A stretch of 64,000 nucleotides of DNA from Coptis chinensis (lineage: Eukaryota > Streptophyta > Magnoliopsida > Ranunculales > Ranunculaceae): assembly GCA_015680905.1 (NCBI GenBank), contig CM027385.1, forward strand, positions 82,109,501-82,173,500. The letters run 5' to 3'. The position numbers were made by a program, and so were the translations under genes. This document shows, piece by piece, positions 10,400 to 22,122 of the stretch (the stretch's first letter is position 1; each line of letters opens with the position of its first letter). The notes beneath the pieces are model-generated. The model was not told where the DNA came from and did not search any database. It saw only the letters and a list, made by a program, of their open reading frames with translations.

Positions 10400-13300
10400 G
10401 AGGCATTCTAGCCAAGGTAAATTCTATTGTTTCCTAATTATGTTAAAAAAAATGTTAATGGACAGTTTGTAGTTATGTGGTATGAACTGTAGTGTAATCT
10501 TAGATGCCAGTACAGAGACTATATCAGTAACAAAAATACAAATGTCGATATCTTATGAATCTGATTGTTGAAACAGTATAATATATAAGAATTACAGTAT
10601 AAAGTATATTACTGTATAGGAGCATATTTTGCAATGGAGTATCCAAAAAAGAATTACAATCACATTTCGTGTAATGGTAGGATTGGTTGATGAGGTCCCC
10701 ATTTGGTGTTGCTATAAATTTGTAGTTTATTTTTCCTTTGATTGGTGGCTCACTCTTTGATCATTATTTTTTTTTAAACTTAACCCATTGTCCAAGTTGC
10801 TGTCCAAAGTGGTTAGAAAAAAGTGTAGGAATCATGCTTTTCCCAATTCCCACTTTTGGATCGCAATTGAAATGGTTAATGTAAGTTATTGGGGATTGAA
10901 AAACTAGGTCAAATTAAATTAAGCAAATTTGAGAAAATTAAGGAAATGCCAAATGGGACTGCAAATTTGCCAAAGTTTCTTCTTTACGATCTATTGTAGT
11001 ATAATATTTGTATGTATGTTCTATCGTCATCATACTATGCAAGTACCCATATCAATAACACAAAGGAAGAATGGTTAGCAAGTGAGAAAATAATGTTATG
11101 AGAAAAATCAGGAATAACATTATGGTACCACATATACTGTTAAGAAATGAAAACTTGGAGTTTAAGGTCTTGCAAATTACGATTGAGAATGGTCTGTCTA
11201 TCCCCAGCTTGCTTTTTTCCATGAGAAAGAAAAACGACTCATGTTTGATATAATATTTAGTACATATGAACATGTCATAACATGTAAATTGGTTGTTTTA
11301 GGTCATAATTTAAGTTTCGTTGTAATCTATTCTAATTCCGTGGAGAGTCGCATAGTAGATTAAGTGCATCAGTCAACCATGGTTCGGAGTATCGGTATAT
11401 GTGTATTGAAGGTTGAACCAAAAGAATCGGGCTAGGGAGGAACAAAGTAATTTTTTAAGACAAGGCTGAACCATTCAAAAGGATTGTGGGTAACTTAAAT
11501 TATTTAGTGGGGAATTGGCTATTTGTTCATCTGGCAATGAGGAACATCATCTGAGATAGTACGACTGGTATTGTATCCTGAGATATGAACATATCATGAG
11601 GAACATCATCTGAGATAGTACGACCAGTATTGTATCCTGAGATATGAACATATCATGACTTGTAAATTGGCTATTATAGGTCATACTTTATGTTTCTTGG
11701 TATTGTATTTTAATTCCACAGGGAGTCACATAGTAGGTAGGTGTAGTGCATTGGTCGACCATCATGGTTGTGTATAACGATGTTGTTGTATATAATGAGT
11801 TTCTGAAGCGTATGTCTGTCGGAGATATGGACCATATATCATTACAATTGGTAAACTTGCAGAGTTTCAATCATATATCACCATATATCATTACAATTGG
11901 TTTCTTAAAAGTCCATATGTTTATGTTAAGTATTTTGGATGATTTTCATCATCAAATCTTGTTTGCTTCTACTCTACCATTGCCTCATTCAATGATTCAA
12001 GCTTCTGTATTGGCCAACCCCAAATAGATGCAAGCCTACAATCCACTCCTCTTTTCAGTGATATAAAATTTGCTTTCTACTATTAAAAGTCTCATGCATA
12101 AGAAAGATATATTATTTATGTGCTTGAGGATATTCATTTAGGCAAAAAAAATTTATTCTTTTTGGCTTTCAGTTTTTCTTCTTTTTTCTTTTAATTTCTG
12201 TCATCTAATTTCATACATGGTCGATGGACTTCAGGAGCTCCATCTTTTTTATGCTAACAATCTCCTAATTCATTCAATTCACTATGATTTCAGGTGAACT
12301 GGTGAAAAAGGTGGTTCCTGTGTTTTGGATGCCAAGGTTGGGTGAGGTGGCTCCCATATTCCAGCCATACAAGTCTTCACTCTTTTTCGTCAGATGGTTC
12401 TTACTTCCTACAGCAGAAATGAAGATTCCAAGTGAATGTCTTTCCAATTGTGCTCCAGTGCTTCAGCTGAAAACTGGAATGTATCTGCTTTTAATTTATT
12501 TCTGCTCACACGCTCATAATAATGCACGCATCCAACTAGGCAAATATCATAAGAGTTTTGAGATTGTAGACATCTGTTTCAGTTGAAAATGTCTTAAATA
12601 ATGTAAATATTGTAGTTATTATGTCAGTTATCTTATTTACAATACCTTCCACATATTATGAGTTTCCTTCTGCCTCTATTTGGTTGATCTTTGGTTCTTT
12701 TTGCAAATATTGCATTCTTCGGCAGAGTGCACTTTTGTTTGTTATCTTTTAGGAGAGAAGAGATAGATATTTGGGTGAGGCGCCAGTCATCCCATATCGT
12801 GAGACTCAGGAAGGTTTTAAAATTTGGCTGTATTCTTATAAAAAGGAGATCTAATGTCAAAACTCATATGTGACTATGCTTCCTTATTTGGTCATGTACT
12901 CATATTGGAATGTTGATGCAAATGAACAAGGCTCTTGCGTTTTGTATGTGCTGCTTGCCTGCTTTTGGGCCATTTTAATCGAGCAAAAGTAATGATAATC
13001 GTCAACATTTCGATCATCAAATTTTGTAGCAATGTTCGCCATGTTTAGATCTTCTGTTGGTAGATTGCGTTATATTTCTTGGGAGATCATTTGCCTTCGG
13101 TAGTTCAAATTAAAACTGTTATGCCAATTCATTGATCCTTGCGATCTGAGAATACCGAAGAGAAAAACTAGTGTAACAAAACCCACAAAGAAAAGGTTGG
13201 CAACTTGGCACTCCAACAGGTTGCCCTCTAGAATCAACCTTTGCTCCCTCCACTTGTCTCTCCACCACCATCACCAATTGTTGGGTATTTGCATGCGATC

Positions 13301-14100
13301 AAAAGACGATGCCTTGTGGTTGATGAAAGTGATTGAGCAAATATCGAACCTCCCCCCACCCCCCGTGATGCCATATCCCATTATGTGTCTATGTCACCAG
13401 TGAAAATTTGTATGGGCAGGAGTCACATTGAGAATAAACTATTTGAGGGCGACGTTTGATTGCATTTCGTGGTGAAATCCCATTTGAAAATGAAACGATC
13501 GACATTGAAGTTCTATCAAAATTTGCAGCTATAAAATGCTAGTATGCTACAGACTTTGGATAAAACTTTTCAGGATCAAAGTTCCAAAATCATTTTCCTT
13601 GAATATTTCCCTCTATCCACTTAAAACAACAAAACAAACGAGAAAGAAAGACAATGACACAAATCCAAAGTACTTCTTAAACCTTTTTTAATATTTAGAT
13701 AAGCCTCAGATGCGACCACCTTGACAATGGACTCCCTCCAAACATCCAGAAACAAGCAAATACCTACATCAAGAATGTTAGTGTTCTTATTTTCATGGGA
13801 TAGTACATGTCTATATCCAAATCGCGCAGTTGTAGCCTTATAGCAACCACCATGAATAATTAACATAGCAATCACCCAAACACCCATGTATATACATCAA
13901 AAAGTTTATGATATGATTTAAACGAGTCAGCTTTAGCTGATTTGGATTTTGGCAGTAAATGATAAATGACATATAGAAGCAATATGTAAATTTGCATACA
14001 TGAACATTGTCTTTGTAGCGAATTCTCAATAGAAATATAATTTACAGGGAAATTGAGAACAGAAAAACAAAAAGATGTAATACCTTAATCATCATTACTA
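10400..14100. other. Long non-coding stretch downstream of the F-box gene
   Basis: No protein-coding gene supported. It may contain the F-box 3' UTR intron (donor about 10416, acceptor TTTCAG about 12292) and the distal 3' UTR. It holds the direct repeats listed separately. An open frame at 13621-13887 on the minus strand has some protein-like composition but no splice link to the small gene at 14101. Confidence 0.45.
11270..11775. repeat. Direct duplication with internal 58-bp tandem repeat
   Basis: About 11270-11395 and 11649-11775 are diverged copies (ATGTAAATTGG / TTGTAAATTGG, then TAGGTCATA, GAGTC.CATAGTAG, GACCAT...ATGGTT). Between them, a 58-bp unit starting TGAGGAACATCATCTGAGAT is repeated in tandem (11539-11596 and 11597-11654), one base apart in identity. 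The two copies may be an old duplication carrying the younger tandem. Confidence 0.65.
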
Positions 14101-14581
14101 TTAATCCCTAATGCAGACACCACCTATTGGATTAAGAATATAAGCGATAAAATGTAAAATGTGCCCAGCACAAGCTTGTAAGGGGTACCCTACATATATG
14201 TTCCAGCTAGAACGCAAGTCATGTAATTTCCCCCATATTCTCACCATCCAATGTTGGTTCCGATTCGTAAGGATTGCTGATTGAAGATAAGCAGAAGCCG
14301 CTTGTTTAACCAATTGGTTTCTAATGCATATATTCGACGAATCGAAACCATTACCTGCCAAAATATGTGTTACAAAAATGAGTTGAAAAAATTTAATTAG
14401 AAATGTAGCAGTAACCTACATTACCTTCGTAATTTGTTGCAGTTGTAAAAGTAGGAGAATGTGGGAGGATATCTCTCAAACTTGTGTACTTCTGATCATC
14501 TAGTAATGGGCACCGGATGATATTAGCCGAATCGTTTTTAAATCTTAATGACAATACTTTTTCAAATTTTTTCATCTCCAT
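14101..14581 (-). CDS. Small two-exon protein of unknown function
   Basis: Exon 1 is 14425-14581 and exon 2 is 14101-14354, giving 136 codons in phase across an intron with donor GAAG/GTAATG and acceptor GGCAG/GTAATGG. The protein starts MEMKKFEKVLSLRFKND and continues SANIIRCPLLDDQKYTSLRD. Across the junction it reads NYEGNGFDSSNICIRNQL, then VKQAASAYLQSAI and HWMVRIWGKLHDLR. There is no signal peptide or clear membrane span. The basic, soluble look and the phase-compatible splice sites argue for a real gene. I do not recognise the family. The last 25 residues may be intron read-through, since the true 3' exon could lie further on. A poly(T) tract directly precedes the start on the coding strand. 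Confidence 0.45.
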
Positions 14582-15469
14582 CTCCAATTTCACAATCCAT
14601 GAAAAAAAAAAAAAAAAAAACAGATTAATCAATGGTGAGTTCTGAATTTAGAGAATAATTTTGTGGACATACACCTATTTGTTGTCTACAAAACTCACGT
14701 GCTTATTGGTGGAGAGGCTGCCCAGAAAAACTATTTACCTGCCCGAAAAAATTGTTTATCTGGCACACATAGTGTTTGGACCAATGAGAAACTGTCCTAC
14801 AAGTCAGTCCACAAATTCGCTCTCCTGAATTTATTGCCACCACTTCTTAAGCCAAGAAATTGATTATATGTTTGTTTTTCATTTTGAGAAACTGAAATAG
14901 AGAATTTGGTGTTTACCTATTTTTTAAGCAGTACCATCAATAGAGTGCTTTTGTCCCGGACAAAACGTTCTGTGGCATATTTATTTGAACTTATTGGCTT
15001 AGTCATGCATTTTCATGTCGCTATTCTCTTTTGGGTATATAGTTCCGTGGTGGAACCGTGATTCTATGGTGCGAGATTATGTGCACACCCTACCCACTTA
15101 AAAAAAATATATGTAATTTTTTTTTGTCAGAAGGTCTAAATAATAAATATCAACAAAATTATGCATTTATTTCAATTCACAAAACTAAAATGCGTTGACT
15201 ACTAATAAGAATTTAATATGGACTAACGAAGTTAAGTACTTAAGACACTTAAGCCATTAATTATTGATACTACTATGTCTATATATATGTCTATGTCTAG
15301 TTCACAAGTCTACATCAATTCAATAAATTGTTAACTTTCTAGCTATAATGTTATAAGTCTATATAACCCTATTATCATGTGGAAAAAACTATAAAAGATT
15401 AATATTGAAAGTAAAAAATTATCTTATTTTGTTTTATTTTGTTTTTGTTTTTTTTAGTGGAATTTTTAT
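14582..15469. other. Intergenic
   Basis: AT-rich sequence with no supported gene or named repeat. Confidence 0.5.
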
Positions 15470-15951
15470 TGATAATGATAACGAATTTTACAAATAATTA
15501 GGGTAATTTGCACAGCAAGTCTTTTCTGAATTTGTTTTTGTTTTTTTTGTTAAGGTCTAACGCTTGTTTAAGAATTGAAAGTGAAAGAAAGGAGGGAGAG
15601 TTCATGGGTTTGTTATGGGTGATTATAATTATACAAACGACCGGTTGGGCTTTGGGCCTTTGGCTATTTGTTTTTTAGTCTCATTAACCTATTAAATATT
15701 CAAAGACACATTTGTTGATAATGATAACAAGTTTTACAAATAATTAGGATAAGCTGCGCAACAAGTCCTTTCTGATTTTTTTTTGGTTAAGGTGTAACGC
15801 TTACTTAAGACTTGAGAGTGAAAAAAAAAAGAGAGTCTACGGATTTGTTATGAGTGATTAGAATTATACAAATTGACCGGTTGGGTTTTGGGCCTTTGGC
15901 TATTTGTTTTTTAGTCATATTAACCTATTAAACATTCAAAGACACATTTGT
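15470..15951. repeat. Tandem duplication of about 240 bp
   Basis: Unit 1 is 15470-15715 and unit 2 is 15716-15951. Both begin TGATAATGATAAC(G/A)A and end CAAAGACACATTTGT, and both contain GACCGGTTGGG.TTTGGGCC. They differ by scattered substitutions and poly(T) length, so this is an old tandem duplication. It ends about 290 bp before the left end of the Mutator-like element. Confidence 0.8.
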
Positions 15952-16239
15952 CCATCTTTAATGGTTTTGAACTCAAAATAAATGATAAATGATAATTTTG
16001 TAAGGACAAAATGAGAAGTAAAAAAAACGTTGGCTTATTAGAATATTTTTTATTAGTTTTTTTTTTCATACTATTTTTTTTGTTGATTATATTCTCACTA
16101 TAGTTGTAAATTTTTTTAGAGTGCGTTAGTGAAAGTTTGCTAAAAAAATTGGGGGATGCGAGTCCTTATAGTTTAAAATTTTTTCTAAGTAATTAGTTAT
16201 GTGATAGTGCAGCTTTTCTAATCTTAAGAGGTGCAACCG

Positions 16240-16295
16240 GAGTAATACTACACTGACACAGAAACTTGACACAGTCAACCAACACACTGAGGTGG
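16240..16295 (+). repeat. Left terminal inverted repeat of the MULE
   Basis: 56 bases from GAGTAATACTACACTG to ACACTGAGGTGG. It matches the reverse complement of 23350-23405 except for three positions near base 25 and one near base 41. Preceded by GTGCAACCG. Confidence 0.85.
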
Positions 16296-16505
16296 ACGCT
16301 GACTTATCAAGTTCCATCTAAGCAAAAGTCAACCCTAAACCAAACCCTTTTTTATTTGTTTTATTTTTTTATTTATTAAACCCTTCGTCTCTCATCTCTT
16401 CTTTTTCAAACTCAAAAAAAAAAAAACACCAAATAACACCTTAACTTATTGATCGTAATATACCTGTTTTAATTATTTGTAATTGTTTACTTCTTTCTTT
16501 TAGGA

Positions 16506-19130
16506 ATGGAGCAAGAAATTTCTGAATTTGACAATATAAGTGTAGAAATGCATGAGGATGAGGGTATCAATGATAAAGAATTGGAAGATACAATTGATGT
16601 TGATGTGGGTATGGAGAATGAATTTGCTCAAGAAGAAAAAGTGGGAGATCCGAAAATAGGAATGGTGTTTGATAATCTTTGAAGGATTGTTTGAATATTA
16701 CACTAAATACGGTAGTGAGAATGGGTTTCCAATAAAGAAAAGGTCTTCGTCGGGCGGAGATGATGGGGTGGTTCGATGGGTGCTTTTACATGTTCTCGAT
16801 CGGGCAAGACAGAGAGCATTTCAAGAAATGCTTTCAAATTGCATCTAGTTACAAAAAACCCAATGTAATGCGAAGCTTAGAGTCGCTTTAGATTCGATGG
16901 AAAGTGGCGGGTGACATCCGTAGTACTTGATCATAATCATGGTTTGAGTCCAGAAAGTCACGATATTTCATAAGAAATCGTGAAATTGAACCGACGCGTG
17001 TCAAAAGGAAACTTGAGATAAATGATCAAGCCCTCATATTCGCCAAACAAAAGTTATTCTTCTTTGGCGGTAGAAGTGGGTGGACTTGATAAACTACCGT
17101 ATTTGGATAAAGATTGTCGTAATTATGTTGAGAAATCCAGATGGTTAAGGCTTGGCAATGGGGATGCTTTACGGTGCTCGTAATTACTTAGCAAAAATGC
17201 AAGCAGATAATTCTAACTTCTATTTCCTCATGGATTTAGATGACAAAGTGGTAGAATAAGAAATTTATTTTGGGCGACGCAAAGGAGCAGAGCAAAGATA
17301 TGAGGAATTCGGTGATGTGATCACGTTCGACACAACTTACTTAACTAATAAGTATGACATGCCGTTTGCTCCTTTTGTGGGTGTGAATCATCACGGTCAG
17401 TCAATCTTGTTGGGTTGTGCTTTACTATCACGTGAAGACACCAAGACTTTTTCTTGGGTTTTTCAGACTTGGCTTGGTTGTATGGGTGGTCGTGCTCCTA
17501 ATGCAATAATTACAGACCGAGACAAAGCCATGCAAAATGCTATAGAAATTGTGTTTCCGAATGCACGCCATAGGTGGTGTATATGGCACATCATGAAAAA
17601 GTTACCTCAAAAATTACGGGTTCATAAGAAGTACGAGTCAATTAAGTTTGCGATGCAACAAACTGTTTATAATTCCTTAACAACCACCGAATTCGAAGGG
17701 AGATGGAACAAGTTTATTGAGAAGTATGATCTTAAGGAAAATAGATGGTTAGATGATTTGTATAAGGAGAGTCATCGTTGGGTTCCTGCATTTGTAAAAG
17801 ATATTTTTTGGGCGGGAATGTCAAGTACTCAAAGAAGTGAGAGCATGAATGCATTTTTTGACGGGTATGTCAATTCAAAGACTACATTGAAACAATTTGT
17901 CGAGCAATATGAGAATGCATTACGGAGCAAGGCTGAGAAAGAAAACCAAGAAGATTTTAATTCCTTCAACTCCCGGGTCCCATGTATTACTCACTATAAA
18001 ATTGAGAAACAATTTCAGGATGCTTATACAACTGCAAAATTCAAGGAGTTTCAGAAGGAGTTAATGGGGAAGCTCTACTGTGATGTGTCTTCGGTTAAAA
18101 AGGAATGTGGCATTGAGGTGTATGAAATTTCTGAAGATGTTATGGTTGGAGAGGTAAATTTGCAACTTACTTTTACAGTTTGCTTCAACCCAGATGACAG
18201 TGACATCAAGTGCAATTGTCGCTTGTTTGAGTTTAGAGAGGAATCGTATGTAAACACATTATTGTCGTATTAATTCAAAAAAAGATTCAAAATATACCTG
18301 AAAAGTACATTCTTCATCGATGGAGGAAAGATGTAAAGAGGTGTCATACAAAGGTTAAAATCAGTTACTTTGATTGGATGCAAAACCCTAAGAATGAACG
18401 TTTTGATAGGATGTGTAATGCCTTCTATGAAATAGCAGACTTGGCAACTGATAATGAAGATAAGACAAATATTGTTATGAAGTGGATTAATGGCTTGAAT
18501 AATGAACTAAAGAAAGGTGAAGGAGCATGTGCGAGTAGTCAGCCAATTACATGTGGAAGTGAGCAACCTACTGCATGTGAAACTAGTGGTAATGTTCATA
18601 CTACAACTAAGGATAATGGCCTTATTCGTAGTCCTCAATCAGTTCGTGGTGCAGGTCGTCCACCTTTCAAGCGGAAGACAAGCAAGCTGGAACAAGCTGT
18701 TAAAAAGTTGTAAGAAAAGAAGAAGAAAGAGGGAAGCGAGAACAAGTCGTTAAAATGAACCAAGGAAAGAAGAAAGGGGTGAGCACAATTGAAAATACAA
18801 TGAATGATTTAGATTTGGAGAAGGTTTGCAAACAACCGTATTGAAATGTTTTTTTTTTAATATTTGATTTTACTTTTTTTTTTTAGTTATTTGCTCATTT
18901 GTATGAATTTTACTTTAAATGTAGGACCCAATTGGTGGATCAGAAGTTATGGAGTCAGGCGAGACACAAGAAAGCATTGCATTAAAGGTTTATATTTATT
19001 ATAGTTTATTGCTGTTTATTATTATATTATTTTTTGAAGTTGTTTCGATGAATTGGATTTATATTCTTGGTACGTAGGATACAATTGGTGGAGCATAACT
19101 TATGGAGTTTGGTGGAAGCATTTAGTAGGC
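16506..19130 (+). pseudogene. Decayed FAR1/FRS-like gene (MULE transposase domain)
   Basis: FAR1-related proteins are domesticated MULE transposases acting as transcription factors; related active MULEs encode similar proteins. An acceptor-like TTTTAG directly precedes the ATG at 16506. The acidic N-terminus runs to 16681, where one extra T gives CTT TGA. Other frames then show the FAR1 DNA-binding domain (FEYYTKYGSENGFPIKKR), broken by several frameshifts and in-frame stops (about 16970, 17020). From about 17311 to 18251 a long frame is intact: FDTTYLTNKYDMPFAPFVGV, ITDRDKAMQNAI, HRWCIWHIMKK and RSESMNAFFDGY, the DDE-type MULE domain. In the SWIM zinc finger (CNCRLFEFR) a 2-base insertion near 18238 shifts the frame; it resumes in 18378-18713 with a GRPPFKRK tail. 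Two related short 3' exons (DPIGGSEVMESGETQES at 18925; DTIGGA at 19079) follow. Confidence 0.85.
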
Positions 19131-19235
19131 ATAAATGAAGAATGAGAGTTAGTCGAAGCAAACCGCTTCTTTTACTCTTAGTTGTTTGTATATTACGGAA
19201 TGACAAAGATAAAAATACCATTTTTATGTCCCTAC

Positions 19236-20368
19236 TTATGGTTTCTTTCTCTTGCAGGTTTTACTCAAATTTTTGCTATATTGGGTGATCATTTGATTCA
19301 TATGTTTGAGAGCTATTTTGGCGGGTTGAAGGCGCATATGTGACATGGTGCTTTTGTTGGGGTTTGTGATAGGACTTTTAGGGGAGTTTTGTATCACAAA
19401 GTCAAGTGTCTTTGTGATCACATTCTTTTTGTAGCATGTCGAGAATATTGTATTGGCTAGAGTGGGTTTTAATCTTTTTGTATGTTGGTTAAACATTGGA
19501 AACAAAGTGTAACAAGTACTCCATGTGAGGATATTGATATAAATGAATGTTTCATTGATTTTTTTTTTAGTTGTATCATTGATTTGTTTTAGCATGATTT
19601 TTATGTCCGAGATCTTTCTCGCCTTCTAAGATCCTTTTCGTGTCCGACTTTCTTTAGTGAAGCCTTTCCCAATTTAGTAGGATCCTTAAGAAGTGTTTTG
19701 GAATCTTTCTTATCTTTAGAAACACTTCCAGTTTTTTGGACTCTGGTGCGTATTTAAAAACCATTACCACTGTGTAATATTATGTTCATTTGGATGGTCT
19801 CAGTGCGTATTTAAAAACATTACCATTGTGTAATATTATCTTTCTTTGGATGGTAGAAACCTTAAACTGATTTCCCACCACAGGTAGTGATTAATTGTGA
19901 ACAGGAGAACCACATAAATAGAAGACTTACTGACTATTGTACATTACAGGTGATACGGTTATACGCAATTGAGTAAGTGGAATTGGCTTTTGAAGTCGAG
20001 TTTTGCCCATGGAGACCTACTCAAAAACGAGAGAAAGTTTCTCTCATTGAAAAACTTTTTGATCAACGCGATGACTTGACCATGCAACAAGTTGCAGCCT
20101 GCGGGTTCGGCCCAAGGAGGAGAGGAAGGGGTGGCGTCCCCCGCAACTTTACTGAGGGCAAGTAGAATCGAACAAAATAGGCGGATGAATGGAAAGGTCC
20201 GAGTCTGCGACAATGCTTGTCAAGACAGAATAGTCATTGACACTTGGGAGTTATTCAGATTGGGCTGATTGGCACCTTGGATATAGTTGAATAACCTATG
20301 GAATCCAAGTTTAGTGGCCTTCTCAAAAGAAATGTCACGAACAGAGCGACATCCATGCAGAATCTCAG
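19236..20368. other. MULE interior, 3' of the transposase-like gene
   Basis: Probably the 3' UTR of the FAR1-like gene, then unidentified sequence. A diverged tandem pair (unit about 58 bp, GTGCGTATTTAAAAAC...GTGTAATATTAT) lies at about 19745-19860. A GC-richer stretch at about 19977-20165 has an open plus-strand frame of 62 codons that I cannot assign; it may be another captured fragment. Confidence 0.4.
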
Positions 20369-20893
20369 AAAGTCTAATCGCAAAAATCAGATTCAAGTGA
20401 ACAAAATTTGTGAATTGGGGTGACTCAATTCCATTACTTAAGATGAATACACTTAATCAAGTATCAATTCAGAATTAGGACATAAAGCTCAACTTTCCAT
20501 TTTGCTATCACGTAAGCCCAACATCGAGATCCAACAAGGATTAGTAGTCATATGAAACTGGAAACTCTCCACCTTTATACGGCTTAAAACTAAAATTAAA
20601 ACTCTAACCCAACAACAAGAATTAGAAATCCTCTTTTTCCCCTATATATAATAACCCTTTCTTTGTTACGTCATACATAAGCAGTCTGTAAAGTCTAATC
20701 GCAAAATCAGATTCAGTGTGAACAACTGTGAATTGGGGTGACTCGATTCCATTACTTAAGATGAATACACTTAATCAAGTATCAATTCAGAATTAGGACA
20801 TAAAGCTCAACTTTCCATTTTGCTATGCAGAAGCCCAACATCAGTATCCAACAAGGATTAGTAGTCATATGAAACTGGAAACTCTCCTGAATA

Positions 20894-21650
20894 CAGGGCC
20901 GGCCCTGAACTTTGAGGGGCCCAAGGCGAGTTTCTTAAAATGGGCCTATATTATTGAGAAAAAAAACAAGTCTTTTATACAGTGTTCTAAAAATGCTAGG
21001 CGGTAGTCGGGCGGTGGGAGAGCGCCTAACGCCTAGACTTTCTAGGCAGTGCCTAGATGGATTAGGCGCTAGACAGTTTTTTTCCTTAATATATAATAAT
21101 ACACACATATACTACAAGAAATGAAAAAAATCATTTACCATAACTTAAAAAATAAACACATACAAAAATACTTATTACAAAAATACATAATAGTTGAGAA
21201 ATATTGACTTCATATAAAAACATACTCTTTGTTATAGTGGCATATAATTTACATTAGATTTAAGTCTTTTAAACTCATTCAAATCTTAAGCCTACACGGG
21301 CTTTTATTTTTTGACATTTAATCATTCAAAAAAAAAAAAAAAAACTTGACTGGACCGCCTAGACTCACCTAGCCCGTCTAATCGGTCCGTCTAGACCCGC
21401 CTAGTCGGTCCACCAATTTTTTAAACGACTAGGGCCTAAGCGAGTCGGTTGGGCACCGCCTAGACCGAATTTTAGAACAATACTTTTATACGATGGGATG
21501 TGGGCCAATGTTTGAGTGGACTGGACTGAACAACCTTGAGTCCTTTACATGTGGTCTAGTGGGTATAAAATTATACTTGGGGGCCCAAAATTTAACCAAC
21601 AAAAAGTGGGGGCCCTAAGCCGCCTAGTTGGCCCCTCCGAGCCGCCCCTT
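20894..21650. mobile_element. hAT-like insertion (CAGGGCCGGCCCTG end)
   Basis: 757 bp inserted in copy 2 of the 321-bp duplication. The left end is CAGGGCCGGCCCTGAACTTT and the right end is rich in GGCCCC...GCCGCCCC on the opposite strand. TGAATA flanks both sides (20888-20893 and 21651-21656), a partial target duplication. The CAGGG start suggests the hAT superfamily, but the right end is not a clean mirror, so the class is uncertain. It is itself interrupted by the MITE at 20981-21482. Confidence 0.5.
20981..21482. mobile_element. MITE (TGTTCTAAAAA...CGCCTAG family), copy 2
   Basis: 502 bp, closely similar to 3947-4438. It starts AGTGTTCTAAAAATGCTAGG and ends with the inverted TTTTAGAACAA. 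A perfect 9-bp direct repeat, CTTTTATAC, flanks it (20972-20980 and 21483-21491), placing the family with Mutator-type MITEs. It has no coding capacity. It lies inside the hAT-like insertion, so it is the youngest layer of this stack. Confidence 0.8.
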
Positions 21651-21887
21651 TGAATAATTCGAGAACCAACAAGAATTAGAAATCCTCTTTTCCCCTATAT
21701 ATAATAACCCTTTCTTTGTTACGTCATACATAAGCAGCAAACTCACAAGCCAAGAAAAAAAAAGTCACAAACAAACTCACAACCCTAGCTTTCTATTCCA
21801 GATGTTTTTCCTTTGTTTTCAACAATAAAATATAGTAGTATAGTAGAAGATATTATCATGTGTACAATAATGTAAAGAGATATGAAG

Positions 21888-22004
21888 ACATTCCACATTT
21901 GAGTTGGAATACAACATACCTCTCCTTCAAACTGATATAAAGACCCAGAGGATGCCTAAAGATGCTCCCATATTTCTGGCAAGCCTCGCCAATAGTTTTC
22001 CTGC
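21888..22004 (-). other. Coding-like island of unknown origin inside the MULE
   Basis: On the minus strand about 22004 to 21900 reads [20 protein letters not shown] and then [10 protein letters not shown], with normal amino-acid balance. A second island on the same strand (about 22352-22245) reads LSNDSTRIETPAWRYIDLGH and then WETFSSLSTESRQDYGIF, following a possible TTGAAG acceptor. I do not recognise either. They bracket the tRNA-like gene and may be exons of another captured gene. Chance open frames remain possible. Confidence 0.3.
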
Positions 22005-22031
22005 TTTCAAGTAATATACAAGAATGTCTAT

Positions 22032-22122
22032 TGGATTTTGGTGGATTCGAACCACCGTCTCTTGAGATGTCGTAGAGATGCACTCAGACTCTCAAGCGCT
22101 TTACCGTTTAAGCTAAAAATCC
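22032..22122 (-). tRNA. tRNA-like gene with oversized anticodon loop
   Basis: The minus strand folds as a cloverleaf: acceptor GGATTTT/AAAATCC (7 bp) with A at position 73; TA linker; D arm GCTT/AAGC with an 8-base loop containing GG; anticodon stem CTTGA/TCAAG; 4-base variable loop AGAC; T arm GGTGG/CCACC with loop TTCGAAT. The Pol III A box (TAGCTTAAACGG) and B box (GGTTCGAATCC) are intact. The anticodon loop is 26 bases instead of 7 and lacks a T at position 33, so no anticodon can be assigned. It could be an intron-bearing tRNA, an unusual tRNA-derived RNA or a SINE-like tRNA head. No T-run terminator follows closely. Confidence 0.5.

Larger units (their letters stand above)
20369..21738. 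repeat. 321-bp tandem duplication, second copy split by an insertion
   Basis: Copy 1 is 20369-20689. Copy 2 begins at 20690 with the same AAAGTCTAATCGCAAAA, follows copy 1 to GAAACTCTCC (20887), is interrupted from 20894 to 21650, and resumes at about 21657 to 21738 with CAAGAATTAGAAATCCTC and CCTATATATAATAACCC. Both copies end TACGTCATACATAAGCAG. The TATATATAATAACCC block followed by ACGTCA looks promoter-like, so a promoter fragment may have been duplicated. Confidence 0.8.

Noticed and set aside
12284-12586. 100-codon frame downstream of the F-box gene
   Set aside because: It starts at a likely 3' UTR intron acceptor; the translation resembles no protein, so it was treated as UTR.
13621-13887. 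88-codon minus-strand frame as a third exon of the 14-kb gene
   Set aside because: I could not find matching splice sites in the right phase.
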